DNA of 64,000 bases from Mycobacterium branderi (GCF_010728725.1 NZ_AP022606.1:3720001-3784000); one strand, 5' to 3'. Counted from the stretch's first letter, positions 14,143 to 26,539 are shown. Numbers and translations: made by a program. The notes: generated by a model not told the origin, from the sequence alone.

Positions 14143-14526
14143 GTGACCGGCGTGCACCCCGACATCGGTCCAGAATTGCGCAAACTGGCGCAGACCATCC
14201 TGGACGGCATCGACCCCGCGGTGCGCGCGGCGGCGATGCGCGCCTCGGGCGGCGGTCCCGGAACCGGCAAATGCCAGCAGGTGTGGTGCCCGGTCTGCGC
14301 GCTGGCCGCGCTGGTCACCGGTGAACAACATCCACTGCTGACCGTTATCGCCGAGCACAGCGTCGCGCTGCTGGCAGTCATCCGCGCGATCATCGCCGAG
14401 GTCGACGGATCGATGACACCTCCGCCGCCGGAAGGCCCGCCCGGTGGCGGCGTTGCCGCGGAGCCTGCGCCCGAGACCGCCGCGAAAAGTCGCTACGAGC
14501 CCATCACGATCACCGTCGAGGAGTAG
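14143..14526 (+). CDS. Conserved Cys-containing protein (Rv2183c-type)
   Basis: A 127-residue protein of unknown function, start GTG 14143. It has a predicted helical core with a CxxxxCxxC cluster (CQQVWCPVC) that could bind a metal, and a proline-rich tail before an acidic end (SRYEPITITVEE). It sits 46 bases after the ArsA-type ATPase and before the acyltransferase. Conserved position in mycobacteria suggests it works with these neighbours, but that is inference. Confidence 0.75.
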   Translation: MTGVHPDIGPELRKLAQTILDGIDPAVRAAAMRASGGGPGTGKCQQVWCPVCALAALVTGEQHPLLTVIAEHSVALLAVIRAIIAEVDGSMTPPPPEGPPGGGVAAEPAPETAAKSRYEPITITVEE

Positions 14527-14528
14527 TG

Positions 14529-14568
14529 GCGATCGCAAGCGCGGCCAAGCCGGGCGCCGCGGGTCGCC
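14529..14568 (+). repeat. Dispersed 40-bp repeat, single copy
   Basis: One copy of a 40-base element that begins GCGATCGCAAGCGCGGC and ends GGGTCGCC, lying just after the stop of the Cys-containing protein gene. It differs from the copies at 27811 and 27865 at about two positions. The remainder of the gap to the acyltransferase gene (14569-14662) shows only the ribosome site GAGAGGGAGGGG before 14663. Confidence 0.85.
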
Positions 14569-14662
14569 ACCGACAAGCTGAGCGCCGCGCTGTGGTCGCA
14601 TCCACCCTCGATCGGTACAGTTGGCGCAGAATACTATCCGGCGCGGGTGAGAGGGAGGGGCC

Positions 14663-15394
14663 ATGTGGTACTGGCTTTTCAAGTACATCTTCATGGGCCC
14701 GCTGCTCGCCCTGTTGGGACGGCCGAAAGTCGAAGGACTGGAAAACATCCCGCAATCTGGGCCGGCGATCCTGGCCAGTAACCACCTGGCGGTCGCCGAC
14801 AGCTTCTATCTGCCGCTGGTGGTGCGACGCCGCATCACCTTCTTGGCCAAGGCGGAATATTTCACCGGCACCGGCCTGAAGGGATGGTTCCTGCGCTGGT
14901 TCTACAGCACCACCGGTCAGGTTCCGATCGACCGCACCGACGCCGACACCGCGGATGCGGCATTGCGGACCGCCGAGCGACTGCTCAAGGAGGGCAAGCT
15001 GCTCGGCATGTACCCCGAGGGCACCCGCTCACCCGACGGGCGGCTGTACAAGGGCAAGACCGGGCTGGCCCGCCTGGCGCTGCACACCGGCGTCCCGGTT
15101 ATCCCCGTGGCGATGATCGGCACCAACACGGTTAATCCGCCCGGCAGCAAGATGTGGCGGTTCGGCCGGGTGACCGTGCGGTTCGGCAAGCCGATGGAGT
15201 TCTCCCGGTTCGAGGGGCTGGCCGGCAACCGCTTCATCGAGCGGGCCGTCACCGACGAGGTGATCTACGAGCTGATGCGGCTTTCGGGCCAGGAATACGT
15301 CGACATCTACGCCGCCACCGTCAAGGACCGCGGCAACGGATCGGCGCCGGCGAACGAACCGCCGGCCCGCATCCCGGAGACCGCCGCGGGTTAG
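14663..15394 (+). CDS. 1-acyl-glycerol-3-phosphate acyltransferase family (PlsC-like)
   Basis: A 243-residue PlsC-type acyltransferase that should transfer an acyl chain from acyl-CoA to a lysophospholipid or related acceptor at the membrane. The catalytic NHLAVAD (HxxxxD) and the acceptor motif YPEGTRSPDG are present, and an N-terminal hydrophobic segment anchors it. ATG 14663 follows a strong GAGGGAGGGG site. It corresponds to Rv2182c and abuts the stop of the mannosyltransferase on the other strand with no spacer. Confidence 0.9.
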   Translation: MWYWLFKYIFMGPLLALLGRPKVEGLENIPQSGPAILASNHLAVADSFYLPLVVRRRITFLAKAEYFTGTGLKGWFLRWFYSTTGQVPIDRTDADTADAALRTAERLLKEGKLLGMYPEGTRSPDGRLYKGKTGLARLALHTGVPVIPVAMIGTNTVNPPGSKMWRFGRVTVRFGKPMEFSRFEGLAGNRFIERAVTDEVIYELMRLSGQEYVDIYAATVKDRGNGSAPANEPPARIPETAAG

Positions 15395-16684
15395 TCAGCC
15401 GACGGGCGCGGGCTCTCGCGTCGTCAATACCCGCGGCGCCGTCCGCGCCGCGACGGCAACTCCGGCCGTCAGGATGGTCGCCAGCGCCCACCACACATAG
15501 GACACCCCGACGAGCTGGCGCCAGCCGGCCGCCGTCGTCTCGTGGTGTTTGGGCATCAGGTCGATCGGCGTCCACACCATCACCGCCACCCCCGCAGCGC
15601 TGACCACGCCCAGCGCCCGGCTGCGGCGGCGCCACGCCAGCACACCCGTCACCAACACCGCCGGCAGCATCCACACCCAGTGGTGCGACCACGACACCGG
15701 CGAAACCACCAACCCGAACAGGGCAATACAGATCACCGCCAGAGTCGGTTCGCCGGCGGCCAGCACCCGCCGCGCCGCCCAGACCGTCAGCGCCAGCACG
15801 AGCAGGCACCCGGCCACCCACAGCACGAAGCGTTCGTGCTCACCGAGCCCCAGCCGCGCGAGCGCGCCGGCGACGTTCTGGTTGGTGTTCAGCGAGGCGG
15901 CGCCGATGCGGTCGGTCTTGGCCACGGTGTCCGTCCAGTACTCCCACGAGTCGCGCCACGCCAGCGCAAACGCGGCCAGCGTTGCCGCCAGGAACGACGC
16001 CAGCGCGGTCAGCGCGGAGCGGCCGTCGCGCCGGAGCAGGAAATACAGCAAGAAGACCGCCGGCGTGAGTTTGAGCGCAATACCCAGGCCCAGCATCAGC
16101 CCGCGCGGCCAGGGGGTGCGACGCGGCAGGCAATCGGCGAGCACCAGCGTCATCAGCACGACGTTGATCTGCCCGAACGCGAAGTTCGACCTGATCGGCT
16201 CCAGCCAGATCGCCGCCGCCGCCACGACGACCACGGCCAGCCAGGATCGCCGCAGCCAGGCCGGCCCGGGCACCACCTGCGAGCTGTCCCACACGTCGAG
16301 GCGGGTCAGCACGATCATCATCGAGGTGATCAAGAGCGCGACCGTCGTCAGCGTGATCGCCACGCTGGCGGCCGGCAGCCCCAACCAGGCGAACGGGCAG
16401 AACGCGATGGCCGCCAGCGGGGGATAGGTGAACGGCAGGTCCAGCCCGCTCGGCGTGTGGAACTTCGTGTCGCCGGCGTACAGCGGACGGCCGTCCAGCC
16501 AGGCCTGACCGCCCATGCGGTACACGTCGATGTCGATGCGGTACTGCGCGTGCCAGATCAGCTGCCAGGTCGCGTAGCCGAACAGCGCGGCGGCGACCAG
16601 CACCAACAACACCCAGACGGCGACCTGCCTGACGGCAACTCGCCCGCGCATACTGCCCACGTCGGGCGACTGCCGTCTACTCAT
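15395..16684 (-). CDS. Polyprenyl-phosphate-mannose alpha-1,2-mannosyltransferase (Rv2181-type)
   Basis: A 429-residue GT-C membrane mannosyltransferase of the DUF2029/GT87 type, the orthologue of Rv2181. That enzyme adds alpha-1,2-mannose branches to the lipomannan/LAM backbone from polyprenyl-phosphate-mannose on the outer face of the membrane. About ten hydrophobic helices are visible. Characteristic segments include [18 protein letters not shown] after the first helix, [19 protein letters not shown], and [19 protein letters not shown] 16684 is the start. Its divergent partner upstream is the Rv2180c-type membrane protein gene. Confidence 0.9.
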   Translation of the reverse strand: MSRRQSPDVGSMRGRVAVRQVAVWVLLVLVAAALFGYATWQLIWHAQYRIDIDVYRMGGQAWLDGRPLYAGDTKFHTPSGLDLPFTYPPLAAIAFCPFAWLGLPAASVAITLTTVALLITSMMIVLTRLDVWDSSQVVPGPAWLRRSWLAVVVVAAAAIWLEPIRSNFAFGQINVVLMTLVLADCLPRRTPWPRGLMLGLGIALKLTPAVFLLYFLLRRDGRSALTALASFLAATLAAFALAWRDSWEYWTDTVAKTDRIGAASLNTNQNVAGALARLGLGEHERFVLWVAGCLLVLALTVWAARRVLAAGEPTLAVICIALFGLVVSPVSWSHHWVWMLPAVLVTGVLAWRRRSRALGVVSAAGVAVMVWTPIDLMPKHHETTAAGWRQLVGVSYVWWALATILTAGVAVAARTAPRVLTTREPAPVG

Positions 16685-16767
16685 GTCGCAGACAGCCTAT
16701 CGGTGAGTGTGGCGCCACGCGGTATTGCAACCGGCGATACGTGCCAAGTGGGCGTACTTTTCTTAAG

Positions 16768-17643
16768 GTGCTCGACTGGTTGCGGCATGACATCATCGAC
16801 CGCGGTCGATTGCCCTTGTTGTGCTGCCTGGTCGCGTTCATCCTGACGTTTTTTGTGACGCGCACGTTCGTGCGCTACATCCGTCACCGCGCCGACCGCG
16901 GCGCCCCGCCGAAATGGTGGGAGCCGCGCAACATCCACATCGGCTCGATGCACATCCACCACGTGGTCGTCGGAGTGGTCTTGGTGATGCTGTCCGGGGT
17001 TTCCCTGGTGACATTGGCCCTCGAGGGCAACCAGGCCGAATTGACCACGGCGGCAATCTTTTTCGGTATCGGCGCAGCGCTGGTGCTCGACGAGTACGCG
17101 CTGATCCTGCACCTGTCCGACGTGTATTGGGAGGAGGACGGGCGCACGTCGGTGGACGCGGTGTTCGCCGCCGTCGCGGTCGGCGGACTGCTGGTATTGG
17201 GTTTGCACCCGCTGATGTTCTTCCTGTCCTTCTGGCAGGACACCCACTCACCATTGCTGCACGCCGCGGTGATCGCCGGGCTGGTGCTCACCCCGCCGCT
17301 GGCGATCATCGTGTTGCTCAAGGGGAAAGTCTGGACCGGTCTGATCGGCATGTTCTTCGTGGTGCTGTTGGTCATCGGTGCGATCCGGCTGTCGCGTCCG
17401 CACGCGCCCTGGGCACGGTGGCGCTACACCAATCAGCAGGACAAGATGCGGCGGGCGGTGCAGCGGGAACGCCAGCTGCGCCGGCCGGTGATACGCGCCA
17501 AGCTGTGGGTGCAGAGCACCATCGCCGGCACGCCGAGCCTTCCCGACGAGCGCACCGTGGATGCGGCGCTGGACCTCGAAGTCCATGCCGCGCCGCCGCC
17601 CACCGGTCCACTGCGCGTCCTGGTGCCCGGCGGCCGCGGCTAG
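16768..17643 (+). CDS. Conserved integral membrane protein (Rv2180c-type)
   Basis: A membrane protein of unknown function with about six or seven hydrophobic helices and a basic, probably cytoplasmic C-terminal region (from about residue 215). A histidine cluster, HIGSMHIHHVVVG (His57, 62, 64, 65), stands at the start of the second helix. GTG 16768 (VLDWLRHDIIDRG) fits the M. tuberculosis length; an upstream GTG at 16741 in frame is possible. The gene is divergent from the mannosyltransferase and 11 bases upstream of the exoribonuclease. Confidence 0.82.
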   Translation: MLDWLRHDIIDRGRLPLLCCLVAFILTFFVTRTFVRYIRHRADRGAPPKWWEPRNIHIGSMHIHHVVVGVVLVMLSGVSLVTLALEGNQAELTTAAIFFGIGAALVLDEYALILHLSDVYWEEDGRTSVDAVFAAVAVGGLLVLGLHPLMFFLSFWQDTHSPLLHAAVIAGLVLTPPLAIIVLLKGKVWTGLIGMFFVVLLVIGAIRLSRPHAPWARWRYTNQQDKMRRAVQRERQLRRPVIRAKLWVQSTIAGTPSLPDERTVDAALDLEVHAAPPPTGPLRVLVPGGRG

Positions 17644-17654
17644 GCTTCCGCGTC

Positions 17655-19641
<1,987 letters not shown>

Positions 19642-19656
19642 GGCCTGCCCCAGGCC
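19642..19656 (+). terminator. Candidate terminator after aroG
   Basis: A perfect 6-bp stem GGCCTG/CAGGCC with a 3-base loop starts one base after the aroG stop and is followed by a GT-rich stretch. It lies in the 75-base gap between the convergent genes aroG and pknL. It has no clean T-run, so this is tentative. Confidence 0.4.
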
Positions 19657-19716
19657 GAGTGTGGAGTTGTTGTACGTTTATCGCGAAATAGCGTGACACA
19701 AGCGCACATTCGGCGC

Positions 19717-20865
19717 TCAGAGCAGTCCCGCCAGGTTGCTGCCGATCGTCCACGCCGCGGCGGCGACCATGCCGGTGATGGCCAGCACCACCGCTATCCA
19801 GATCAGCACCATGCGCTGAGCGTGCTGGCGGGCCCAGACGAACTCGCTGATCTCGATTCCCGCGAATTGCCTTGGAGTTTCCGAGTATTCCGGTTCATCC
19901 GACCAGTCGCGAGGGAGTTTGCGGGTCGGGTGCCGTACGTGCTCGGTCGGTTGGCCGGTCCGGCTGCGGCGCACCGCCTCTGACCGGCGCTGGGCCGAGT
20001 TGCGGGGCGCGGGCACCCGGAACTCCGGCAGTTCCAGCTCGTCGGCAAGCATGTCCAGCGCAGTGCCCATCTCGAGTGCGTCCGCGAATCGGCGGGCGGG
20101 GTCGCGGGCCGTAGCCCGCGCCACGAACGTGTCGAATTGTGTTGGCACACCCGCGATTCGCGCGCTCGGCGGCGGCACGTCGGTGTCGAGTCGCTGATAG
20201 GCGACCGACAGCGCGGAGTCGCCGGTAAACGGGGTTTGCCCGGTCAGCAGCTCGTAGGTCACGATGCCCAGCGCGTACACATCGCTGCGGGAGGTGGCTT
20301 TGCCGTCGCGGACCTGCTCGGGCGACAGGTAGGCGGCGGTCCCGAGAATGACGCTGGCCGAGGTGATTCCGGCTGCCGCGACCGCGCGGACCAATCCGAA
20401 GTCGGCGATCTTGACTTCGCCGTCGTCGGAGATCAACACGTTCTCGGGCTTGACGTCACGGTGCACCAGTCCGGCGTGATGCGCGACGGCCAGCGCGCCC
20501 AGTACCGGGCGCAGCACCGCGGCAACGGCGTGCGGCGGCATCGGGCCGCGTTCGGCGAGCAGCTCGCGCAGGGTGCCGCCCTCGATCAGCTCCATCACCA
20601 GGAACGGGTGGCGCGCGTCGAGGCCCTGGTCATAGACCGCGACCAGCCCGGGATCCTTGAGCCGGGCGACGCTGCGGGCTTCCAGCCGAAACCGGGTGAG
20701 GAATTGCTCGTCGCCGGCGTAGCGCGAGTCCATCACCTTCAGCGCGACCGGTCGGTCCAGCCGTTCGTCGACGCCGCGGTACACCGTCGACGTGCCGCCG
20801 GTGGCGATCTTGGCCGCAACGCGGTAGCGCCCTTCGAGCAACGCGCCGACCAAGGGATCCGTCAC
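19717..20865 (-). CDS. pknL: Ser/Thr protein kinase PknL
   Basis: A 382-residue receptor-like Hanks kinase. Kinase motifs in order: glycine loop ATGGTSTVYRG, catalytic Lys in ALKVMD, HRDVKPENVL, DFGLVRAV, and activation loop to TAAYLSPEQ. A juxtamembrane Arg-rich stretch and one helix near the C-terminus (VLIWIAVVLAITGMVAAAAW) follow, with only a few external residues and no sensor domain. The start is GTG 20865 (VTDPLVGALLEG). It is divergent from its known substrate gene, Rv2175c-type, with 79 bases between, and convergent with aroG. Confidence 0.94.
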   Translation of the reverse strand: MTDPLVGALLEGRYRVAAKIATGGTSTVYRGVDERLDRPVALKVMDSRYAGDEQFLTRFRLEARSVARLKDPGLVAVYDQGLDARHPFLVMELIEGGTLRELLAERGPMPPHAVAAVLRPVLGALAVAHHAGLVHRDVKPENVLISDDGEVKIADFGLVRAVAAAGITSASVILGTAAYLSPEQVRDGKATSRSDVYALGIVTYELLTGQTPFTGDSALSVAYQRLDTDVPPPSARIAGVPTQFDTFVARATARDPARRFADALEMGTALDMLADELELPEFRVPAPRNSAQRRSEAVRRSRTGQPTEHVRHPTRKLPRDWSDEPEYSETPRQFAGIEISEFVWARQHAQRMVLIWIAVVLAITGMVAAAAWTIGSNLAGLL

Positions 20866-20944
20866 GGCCTCATCGTAGGCGTCGTCGCGAATTCAGCCCG
20901 AAACCTGTACTCAGCGCGCCGGAATCGGCTCTAGACTGGGCGCG

Positions 20945-21349
20945 ATGAGCAGCATTCCGGCCGGCGACGACGTTCTGGACCCCGACGAACCCACCTACGA
21001 CCTGTCCGACGTCGCCAAGCTTCTGGGTGTGCCCGTGACCAAGGTGCACCAGCAGCTGCGGGAGGGCCACCTGGTGGCTGTGCGCCGCGCCGGCGACGTG
21101 GTGGTGCCGCGGGTGTTCTTCACCGAATCCGGCCAGGTGGTGAAAAGCCTGCCCGGTCTGCTGATGGTGTTGCACGACGGCGGTTACCGCGACACCGAGA
21201 TCGTGCGCTGGCTGTTCACCCCCGATCCGTCGCTGACGATCACCCGCGACGGCACCCGTGACGCCATCACCAATGCGCGTCCCGTCGACGCGTTACATGC
21301 CCACCAGGCCCGCGAAGTGCTGCGCCGGGCACAAGCTATGGCGTACTGA
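20945..21349 (+). CDS. Winged-helix DNA-binding protein, PknL substrate (Rv2175c-type)
   Basis: A 134-residue winged-helix protein whose M. tuberculosis orthologue binds DNA and is phosphorylated by PknL. The helix-turn-helix region is DLSDVAKLLGVPVTKVHQQLREG, and the C-terminal part matches closely (LTITRDGTRDAITNARPVDALHAHQAREV). ATG 20945 gives a protein about 12 residues shorter at the N-terminus than Rv2175c. The missing tail is where the M. tuberculosis phosphothreonine lies. It overlaps mptA by 14 bases, tail to tail. Confidence 0.88.
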   Translation: MSSIPAGDDVLDPDEPTYDLSDVAKLLGVPVTKVHQQLREGHLVAVRRAGDVVVPRVFFTESGQVVKSLPGLLMVLHDGGYRDTEIVRWLFTPDPSLTITRDGTRDAITNARPVDALHAHQAREVLRRAQAMAY

Positions 21350-22847
21350 GGCTTTCGGCCTCTTCGACGTGGGCCCCGGGCGCCCGATACAGCGTGTACC
21401 ACGCAATCAGCGCGCAGCCGCTGGCGATGATGACGTGGACCCACGAGTACATGCCATGGGCCCCATCGGGTTTGAAGATGACCATGACCCAGGTGGAAAA
21501 CCCGGCGATCGCCGCGATCGCCCGTCGCGACTGGGCCAGCGGGGCTACCACCGCCAGCGGCCAGGTGTAGTACCAGGGCAACGCGGCGGGCACGAACAAC
21601 ACCACGACTAGCATGGCCCACGCGATCCCGGTGAGCGCCTCGCGGTCGTCGTGGCGGAATCGCCACCACAGCAGCGGCAACGCCACGGCGATGATCACGA
21701 TCCCGGCCGCCCGGGTGACTTGGAGCACCGCGTAGAAGTTGACCGGGAAGAACAACCCGCCGATCGCGTGGACCAGGTTGGCCACCGCCGTCGGCACCGT
21801 CAACCAGTTGATGATCTTGACCGAACCGGCCAGCGCGGTCAGCCAGCCCAGGCCTACTCGCGCCACCGCGGACAACACCGCGAAGACCGCCACGAAGATC
21901 AGCACCGACGTCGCGGTGGCCGCCGCGAAGGCGCGCAGCGACCGGTATCCCCGTCGGGCGCTGAGATCACGCATCCATACCCAGACCAAAAACGGCAATG
22001 CGATCCCGGCGGTGGCTTTGACCGCCACCGCGACGGCGACCAGCGTGATGCCCGCAACGTGGTGACGGTCGAGGGTCAGCGCGATGCCGGCCATCATCAG
22101 ACCCACCATCAGCATCTCGTTGTGCACCCCGCCCATCAGGTGGATGATCACCAGCGGATTGAGTACGCAGATCCACAGCGCGGTGGGCGCATCGGCGCCC
22201 AGATGGCGCGCTATTCGCGGTGTGGCCCAGATCAACATCGCCAACCCGGGCAGCATGCACAGGCGCAGCACCATGGTTCCCGCGATCACATGATTGCCGA
22301 CCAGCATGGTGACCAGCTTCGCGATCAGGATGAACGCGGGACCATAGGGCGCCGTGGTGATGGTCCAGATGGGACTGACGTTGTCCAACAAGGGATTCGG
22401 GTTGTCCACCGGGCCGACGGCATACGGGTCCAGGCCGTCGCGAAGCAGCGCGCCCTGAGCCAGATAGGAATAGGTGTCCCGGCTGAAAACCGGTACCGAC
22501 AGCAGCAACGGCGCCAGCCAGAAGCCGGTGGTGGCGACCATCGTGTATTCGGTTGCTACGCCCGCGATTACCCTGCGCCCCAGCCGAAGCCAGGCGATCA
22601 ACATCAGCGCGACGCCTAGCCACAGCAGCACGGAGGACAGCACCAGGCCGTGGCCGAAGCGCAACCAGGACAGGTGCAGCGACTCCAGTAGCGGATCGTG
22701 CGGTTTGGTGCTGCCCGCGCCGAGTCCGCCCGCGGTGATGAGCACGGCGCCGCCACCACCCAGCAGTGCCGGCCGGGCCTCAGGAGACGCGGCGAATTCG
22801 CGGAGCCGCGAAAGATATTGCGTGGCAACAGGTGTCGGAGTGGACAT
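21336..22847 (-). CDS. mptA: Alpha-1,6-mannopyranosyltransferase MptA
   Basis: A 503-residue GT-C membrane enzyme that elongates the alpha-1,6-mannan backbone of lipomannan using polyprenyl-phosphate-mannose. About twelve hydrophobic helices are visible, with the family segments FSRDTYSYLAQGALLRDGLDPY (acidic Asp/Glu pair after the first external loop) and LNPLVIIHLMGGVHNE. ATG 22847 is the start. Downstream of idsA2 by five bases on the same strand, so the two genes are probably cotranscribed. With pimB' and the alpha-1,2-mannosyltransferase it makes this region rich in PIM/LAM genes. Confidence 0.93.
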   Translation of the reverse strand: MSTPTPVATQYLSRLREFAASPEARPALLGGGGAVLITAGGLGAGSTKPHDPLLESLHLSWLRFGHGLVLSSVLLWLGVALMLIAWLRLGRRVIAGVATEYTMVATTGFWLAPLLLSVPVFSRDTYSYLAQGALLRDGLDPYAVGPVDNPNPLLDNVSPIWTITTAPYGPAFILIAKLVTMLVGNHVIAGTMVLRLCMLPGLAMLIWATPRIARHLGADAPTALWICVLNPLVIIHLMGGVHNEMLMVGLMMAGIALTLDRHHVAGITLVAVAVAVKATAGIALPFLVWVWMRDLSARRGYRSLRAFAAATATSVLIFVAVFAVLSAVARVGLGWLTALAGSVKIINWLTVPTAVANLVHAIGGLFFPVNFYAVLQVTRAAGIVIIAVALPLLWWRFRHDDREALTGIAWAMLVVVLFVPAALPWYYTWPLAVVAPLAQSRRAIAAIAGFSTWVMVIFKPDGAHGMYSWVHVIIASGCALIAWYTLYRAPGAHVEEAESLSTP

Positions 22848-22852
22848 CTGGA

Positions 22853-24082
<1,230 letters not shown>

Positions 24083-24108
24083 CTAGCCATCCGATGAGGA
24101 GCAGCCTT

Positions 24109-24999
24109 GTGAGTCTGAACACCATTGCGCTCGAGCTGGTGCCGCCGAACGTGGATCGCGGTTCGCAGCAGGCGGTCGACGACGCCCGCAAGGTGCTGCA
24201 GTTCTCCGCGGATGTCGGGCTCGGCGGACGGATCGGCCACGTGATGATTCCGGGGTTGATCGCCGAGGAGGACGACCGGCCCGTCGAGATGAAGCCGAAG
24301 CTGGACGTGCTGGACTTCTGGTCGATTATCAAACCGGAATTGCCGGGGGTGCACGGATTGTGCAGTCAGGTCACCGCGTTCTCGGACGAGGCCACGCTGC
24401 GCCGGCGGCTCACCGATCTGGTCGGCGCCGGGATCGAGGGCATTGTCTTCGTGGGTGTTCCGCGCACGATGCAAGACGGTGAGGGCTCCGGGGTGGCGCC
24501 GACCGACGCGCTGTCGATCTATCGCGATCTGGTGGCCAACCGGGGCGTGATCTTGATTCCGACGCGGGAGGGCGAAGCCGGTCGCTTCAACTTCAAATGC
24601 GAGCAGGGTGCGACGTTCGCGCAGACCCAGCTGCTGTACTCCGATGCGATCGTGCGGTTTCTGGCCGACTTCGCCAAGGAAACCGACCACCGGCCCGAGA
24701 TCCTCCTGTCGTTCGGCTTCGTGCCGAAGGTCGAGAACCGGGTGGGGTTCATCAATTGGCTCATCCAGGACCCGGGCAACGCCGCCGTCGCCGAGGAGCA
24801 GGCATTCGTCAAGACGCTGGCCGGCAGCGAGCCGGCGGAGCGGCGCAAGCTGATGCTCGACCTCTACAAGCGGGTGATCGACGGTGTGGCCGACCTGGGT
24901 TACCCGCTCAGCATCCACCTCGAGGCCACCTACGGCGTTACCGCGGCGGCTTTCGAGACGTTCGCCGAGCTGCTGGACTACTGGGCGCCGGGGGTTTAG
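24109..24999 (+). CDS. Methylenetetrahydrofolate reductase-type protein (Rv2172c-type)
   Basis: A 296-residue TIM-barrel protein, orthologue of Rv2172c. This unusual mycobacterial group has been linked to reduction of methylene-tetrahydrofolate to methyl-tetrahydrofolate for methionine synthesis without a bound flavin; I state that from family knowledge with moderate certainty. Segments such as EGIVFVGVPRTMQDGEGSG, NFKCEQGATFAQTQLLY and LSFGFVPKVENRVGF are typical of the barrel. GTG 24109 has an AGGAG site seven bases upstream; ATG 24094 is an in-frame alternative. Divergent from idsA2 and overlapping lppM by four bases tail to tail. Confidence 0.82.
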   Translation: MSLNTIALELVPPNVDRGSQQAVDDARKVLQFSADVGLGGRIGHVMIPGLIAEEDDRPVEMKPKLDVLDFWSIIKPELPGVHGLCSQVTAFSDEATLRRRLTDLVGAGIEGIVFVGVPRTMQDGEGSGVAPTDALSIYRDLVANRGVILIPTREGEAGRFNFKCEQGATFAQTQLLYSDAIVRFLADFAKETDHRPEILLSFGFVPKVENRVGFINWLIQDPGNAAVAEEQAFVKTLAGSEPAERRKLMLDLYKRVIDGVADLGYPLSIHLEATYGVTAAAFETFAELLDYWAPGV

Positions 25000-25706
25000 T
25001 CGGGCGGCCCGTCGCCCGGCTCGGCGAAGCGGGGGGAGCGGTCGCGGCTGTACCACGCCAGCCCCGCGACTATCCCAGCGACCGCCAGGGACGCCAGGCC
25101 GAGCCACAACGCCGCGCCGCGGAACGAACGGGTGCTGGGGTCGGTGTAGCGGGCCTGGGCCGTCATTGTGCTGACCACGCCCGGCTTGAGCTTCCACGCC
25201 ACGATGTCGGGGTCCACCCGCTCACCGTTGGTGGACGTCACCGCGCCGGGGAAGGCGACGCTCAGCTCGACGTCGGCGTCGGGATCGGTCAGCGACGTCA
25301 GGTCCGCCCGGCCTTCCAGGATCACCAGGTCGCCGGCTCGGCGCAGTGTCAGGTTCACGCCCTGGGCGTCGGGGTTCATGTTGGCCAGCTGCGGAAGCTC
25401 GGCGAAGGTCAAATCGGAGAACACCGCCTGCGATCCCACGTAGCCGTCGCGGTCGTATTTGGAGATCGCCACTTTTTGGCTGAACGGGATGTTGGGGTCC
25501 AGCTGGGGTCCGGCGTCCTTGTCGTTGCGTGGTTTGGCGGCGGCGACGATCTCTCCGGACACCGTGTCGTCGGGGGAGATGGTCAGCGACGCCTTGACCC
25601 GCAGGCAGCCGGTGGCGAGCGGCACCACCACCAGCAACAGGGCCGCGGCAAGCAGGCGTCGGGATGTCAGTCGTCGGGCGAGGGCCTGGATGCCGCGGGC
25701 ATGCAC
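24996..25706 (-). CDS. lppM: Lipoprotein LppM
   Basis: A 236-residue lipoprotein anchored by the lipobox LATGC after a basic and hydrophobic signal sequence. The exported domain (TISPDDTVSGEIVAAA onward) is followed by a C-terminal transmembrane helix (WLGLASLAVAGIVAGLAWY) and a short cytoplasmic tail, the expected LppM layout. In M. tuberculosis LppM affects phagosome handling. GTG 25706 is the start. The GNAT gene is 24 bases upstream on the same strand. Confidence 0.9.
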   Translation of the reverse strand: MHARGIQALARRLTSRRLLAAALLLVVVPLATGCLRVKASLTISPDDTVSGEIVAAAKPRNDKDAGPQLDPNIPFSQKVAISKYDRDGYVGSQAVFSDLTFAELPQLANMNPDAQGVNLTLRRAGDLVILEGRADLTSLTDPDADVELSVAFPGAVTSTNGERVDPDIVAWKLKPGVVSTMTAQARYTDPSTRSFRGAALWLGLASLAVAGIVAGLAWYSRDRSPRFAEPGDGPPD

Positions 25707-25730
25707 CAGGTCATCGTGCCAGACCCGTTG

Positions 25731-26330
25731 CTACAGCGGCAGCGTGCGGCCCAATATCGCGAATGCCCGTGGGTCCCCGGCGAAGTGGTAGCCGCGGATG
25801 ATGTCGACGAAGCCGAGCCGTCGATACAAGCGCCACGCCCGGTTGGCCTCGCCGTTGGTTTCCGGCGTCGACAACAGGACGTTCGCCTCGCCTCGCCCGG
25901 CCAGCAGCCGCCGCGCCAACGCCTCGCCCAGGCCGCGGCCTTGCGCGCGTGGGTGGATATGCAATTCGGTCAACTCGAAGTAGCTGGTCATCAGCCGGGA
26001 GATCTCCGGACGCGGCAGACCGAGGCGCTGCAGTCCCGACACCACTTGTTGCTGCCACCACTGGTCGGGTGCGCCGCAGTAGCCGTAGGCCACGCCCAGT
26101 AGCGGCGCGTTGCTGAGTTGTTCGGCCGACGGGGTGCCGCCGGGTTCGACGTCAACCTCCACCGCGGCGACGGCCTGCCAGCCGTGGCGCCGAATGTGTT
26201 CCAGCCACATAGCGGCGCGCTGGTTTTCAGTGCCGGGGGGATAACGCATGGCGTCGACGTACACGCCCAAGGCGTCATCCAGACGGCGCTGCATATCGTG
26301 CGGCGACAGATCGATGAGGAATGTCGCCAA
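25731..26330 (-). CDS. GNAT acetyltransferase (Rv2170-type)
   Basis: A GCN5-related N-acetyltransferase; its M. tuberculosis orthologue Rv2170 has been reported to acetylate isocitrate dehydrogenase. The acetyl-CoA loop is RAQGRGLGEALARRLL, preceded by the strand LTELHIHP and followed by NGEANRAWRLYRRLGF. I chose TTG 26330 (LATFLIDLSPHDM): it has an AGGAGG site about ten bases ahead and matches the M. tuberculosis start. ATG 26378 or 26390 would add 16-20 residues. Length from the TTG is 199. Confidence 0.85.
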   Translation of the reverse strand: MATFLIDLSPHDMQRRLDDALGVYVDAMRYPPGTENQRAAMWLEHIRRHGWQAVAAVEVDVEPGGTPSAEQLSNAPLLGVAYGYCGAPDQWWQQQVVSGLQRLGLPRPEISRLMTSYFELTELHIHPRAQGRGLGEALARRLLAGRGEANVLLSTPETNGEANRAWRLYRRLGFVDIIRGYHFAGDPRAFAILGRTLPL

Positions 26331-26539
26331 CTCGCGGTGTCCTCCTCGGACGGTCAGTGGTGTCGTGCTTCCATCGCCCATTATCTTCACCGGCGGTCTC
26401 GGTGCGGACCGGCAATCTGACGTCGTTACAATCTGCTGACGAACCAGTGGTACGGCGCAGATCGACCTCGTATCATCGAAAGTTAGTTGCCCATATAACG
26501 GGTATCCTCACGTCACAGCTTGTCGGCAAGGAGGGACGA

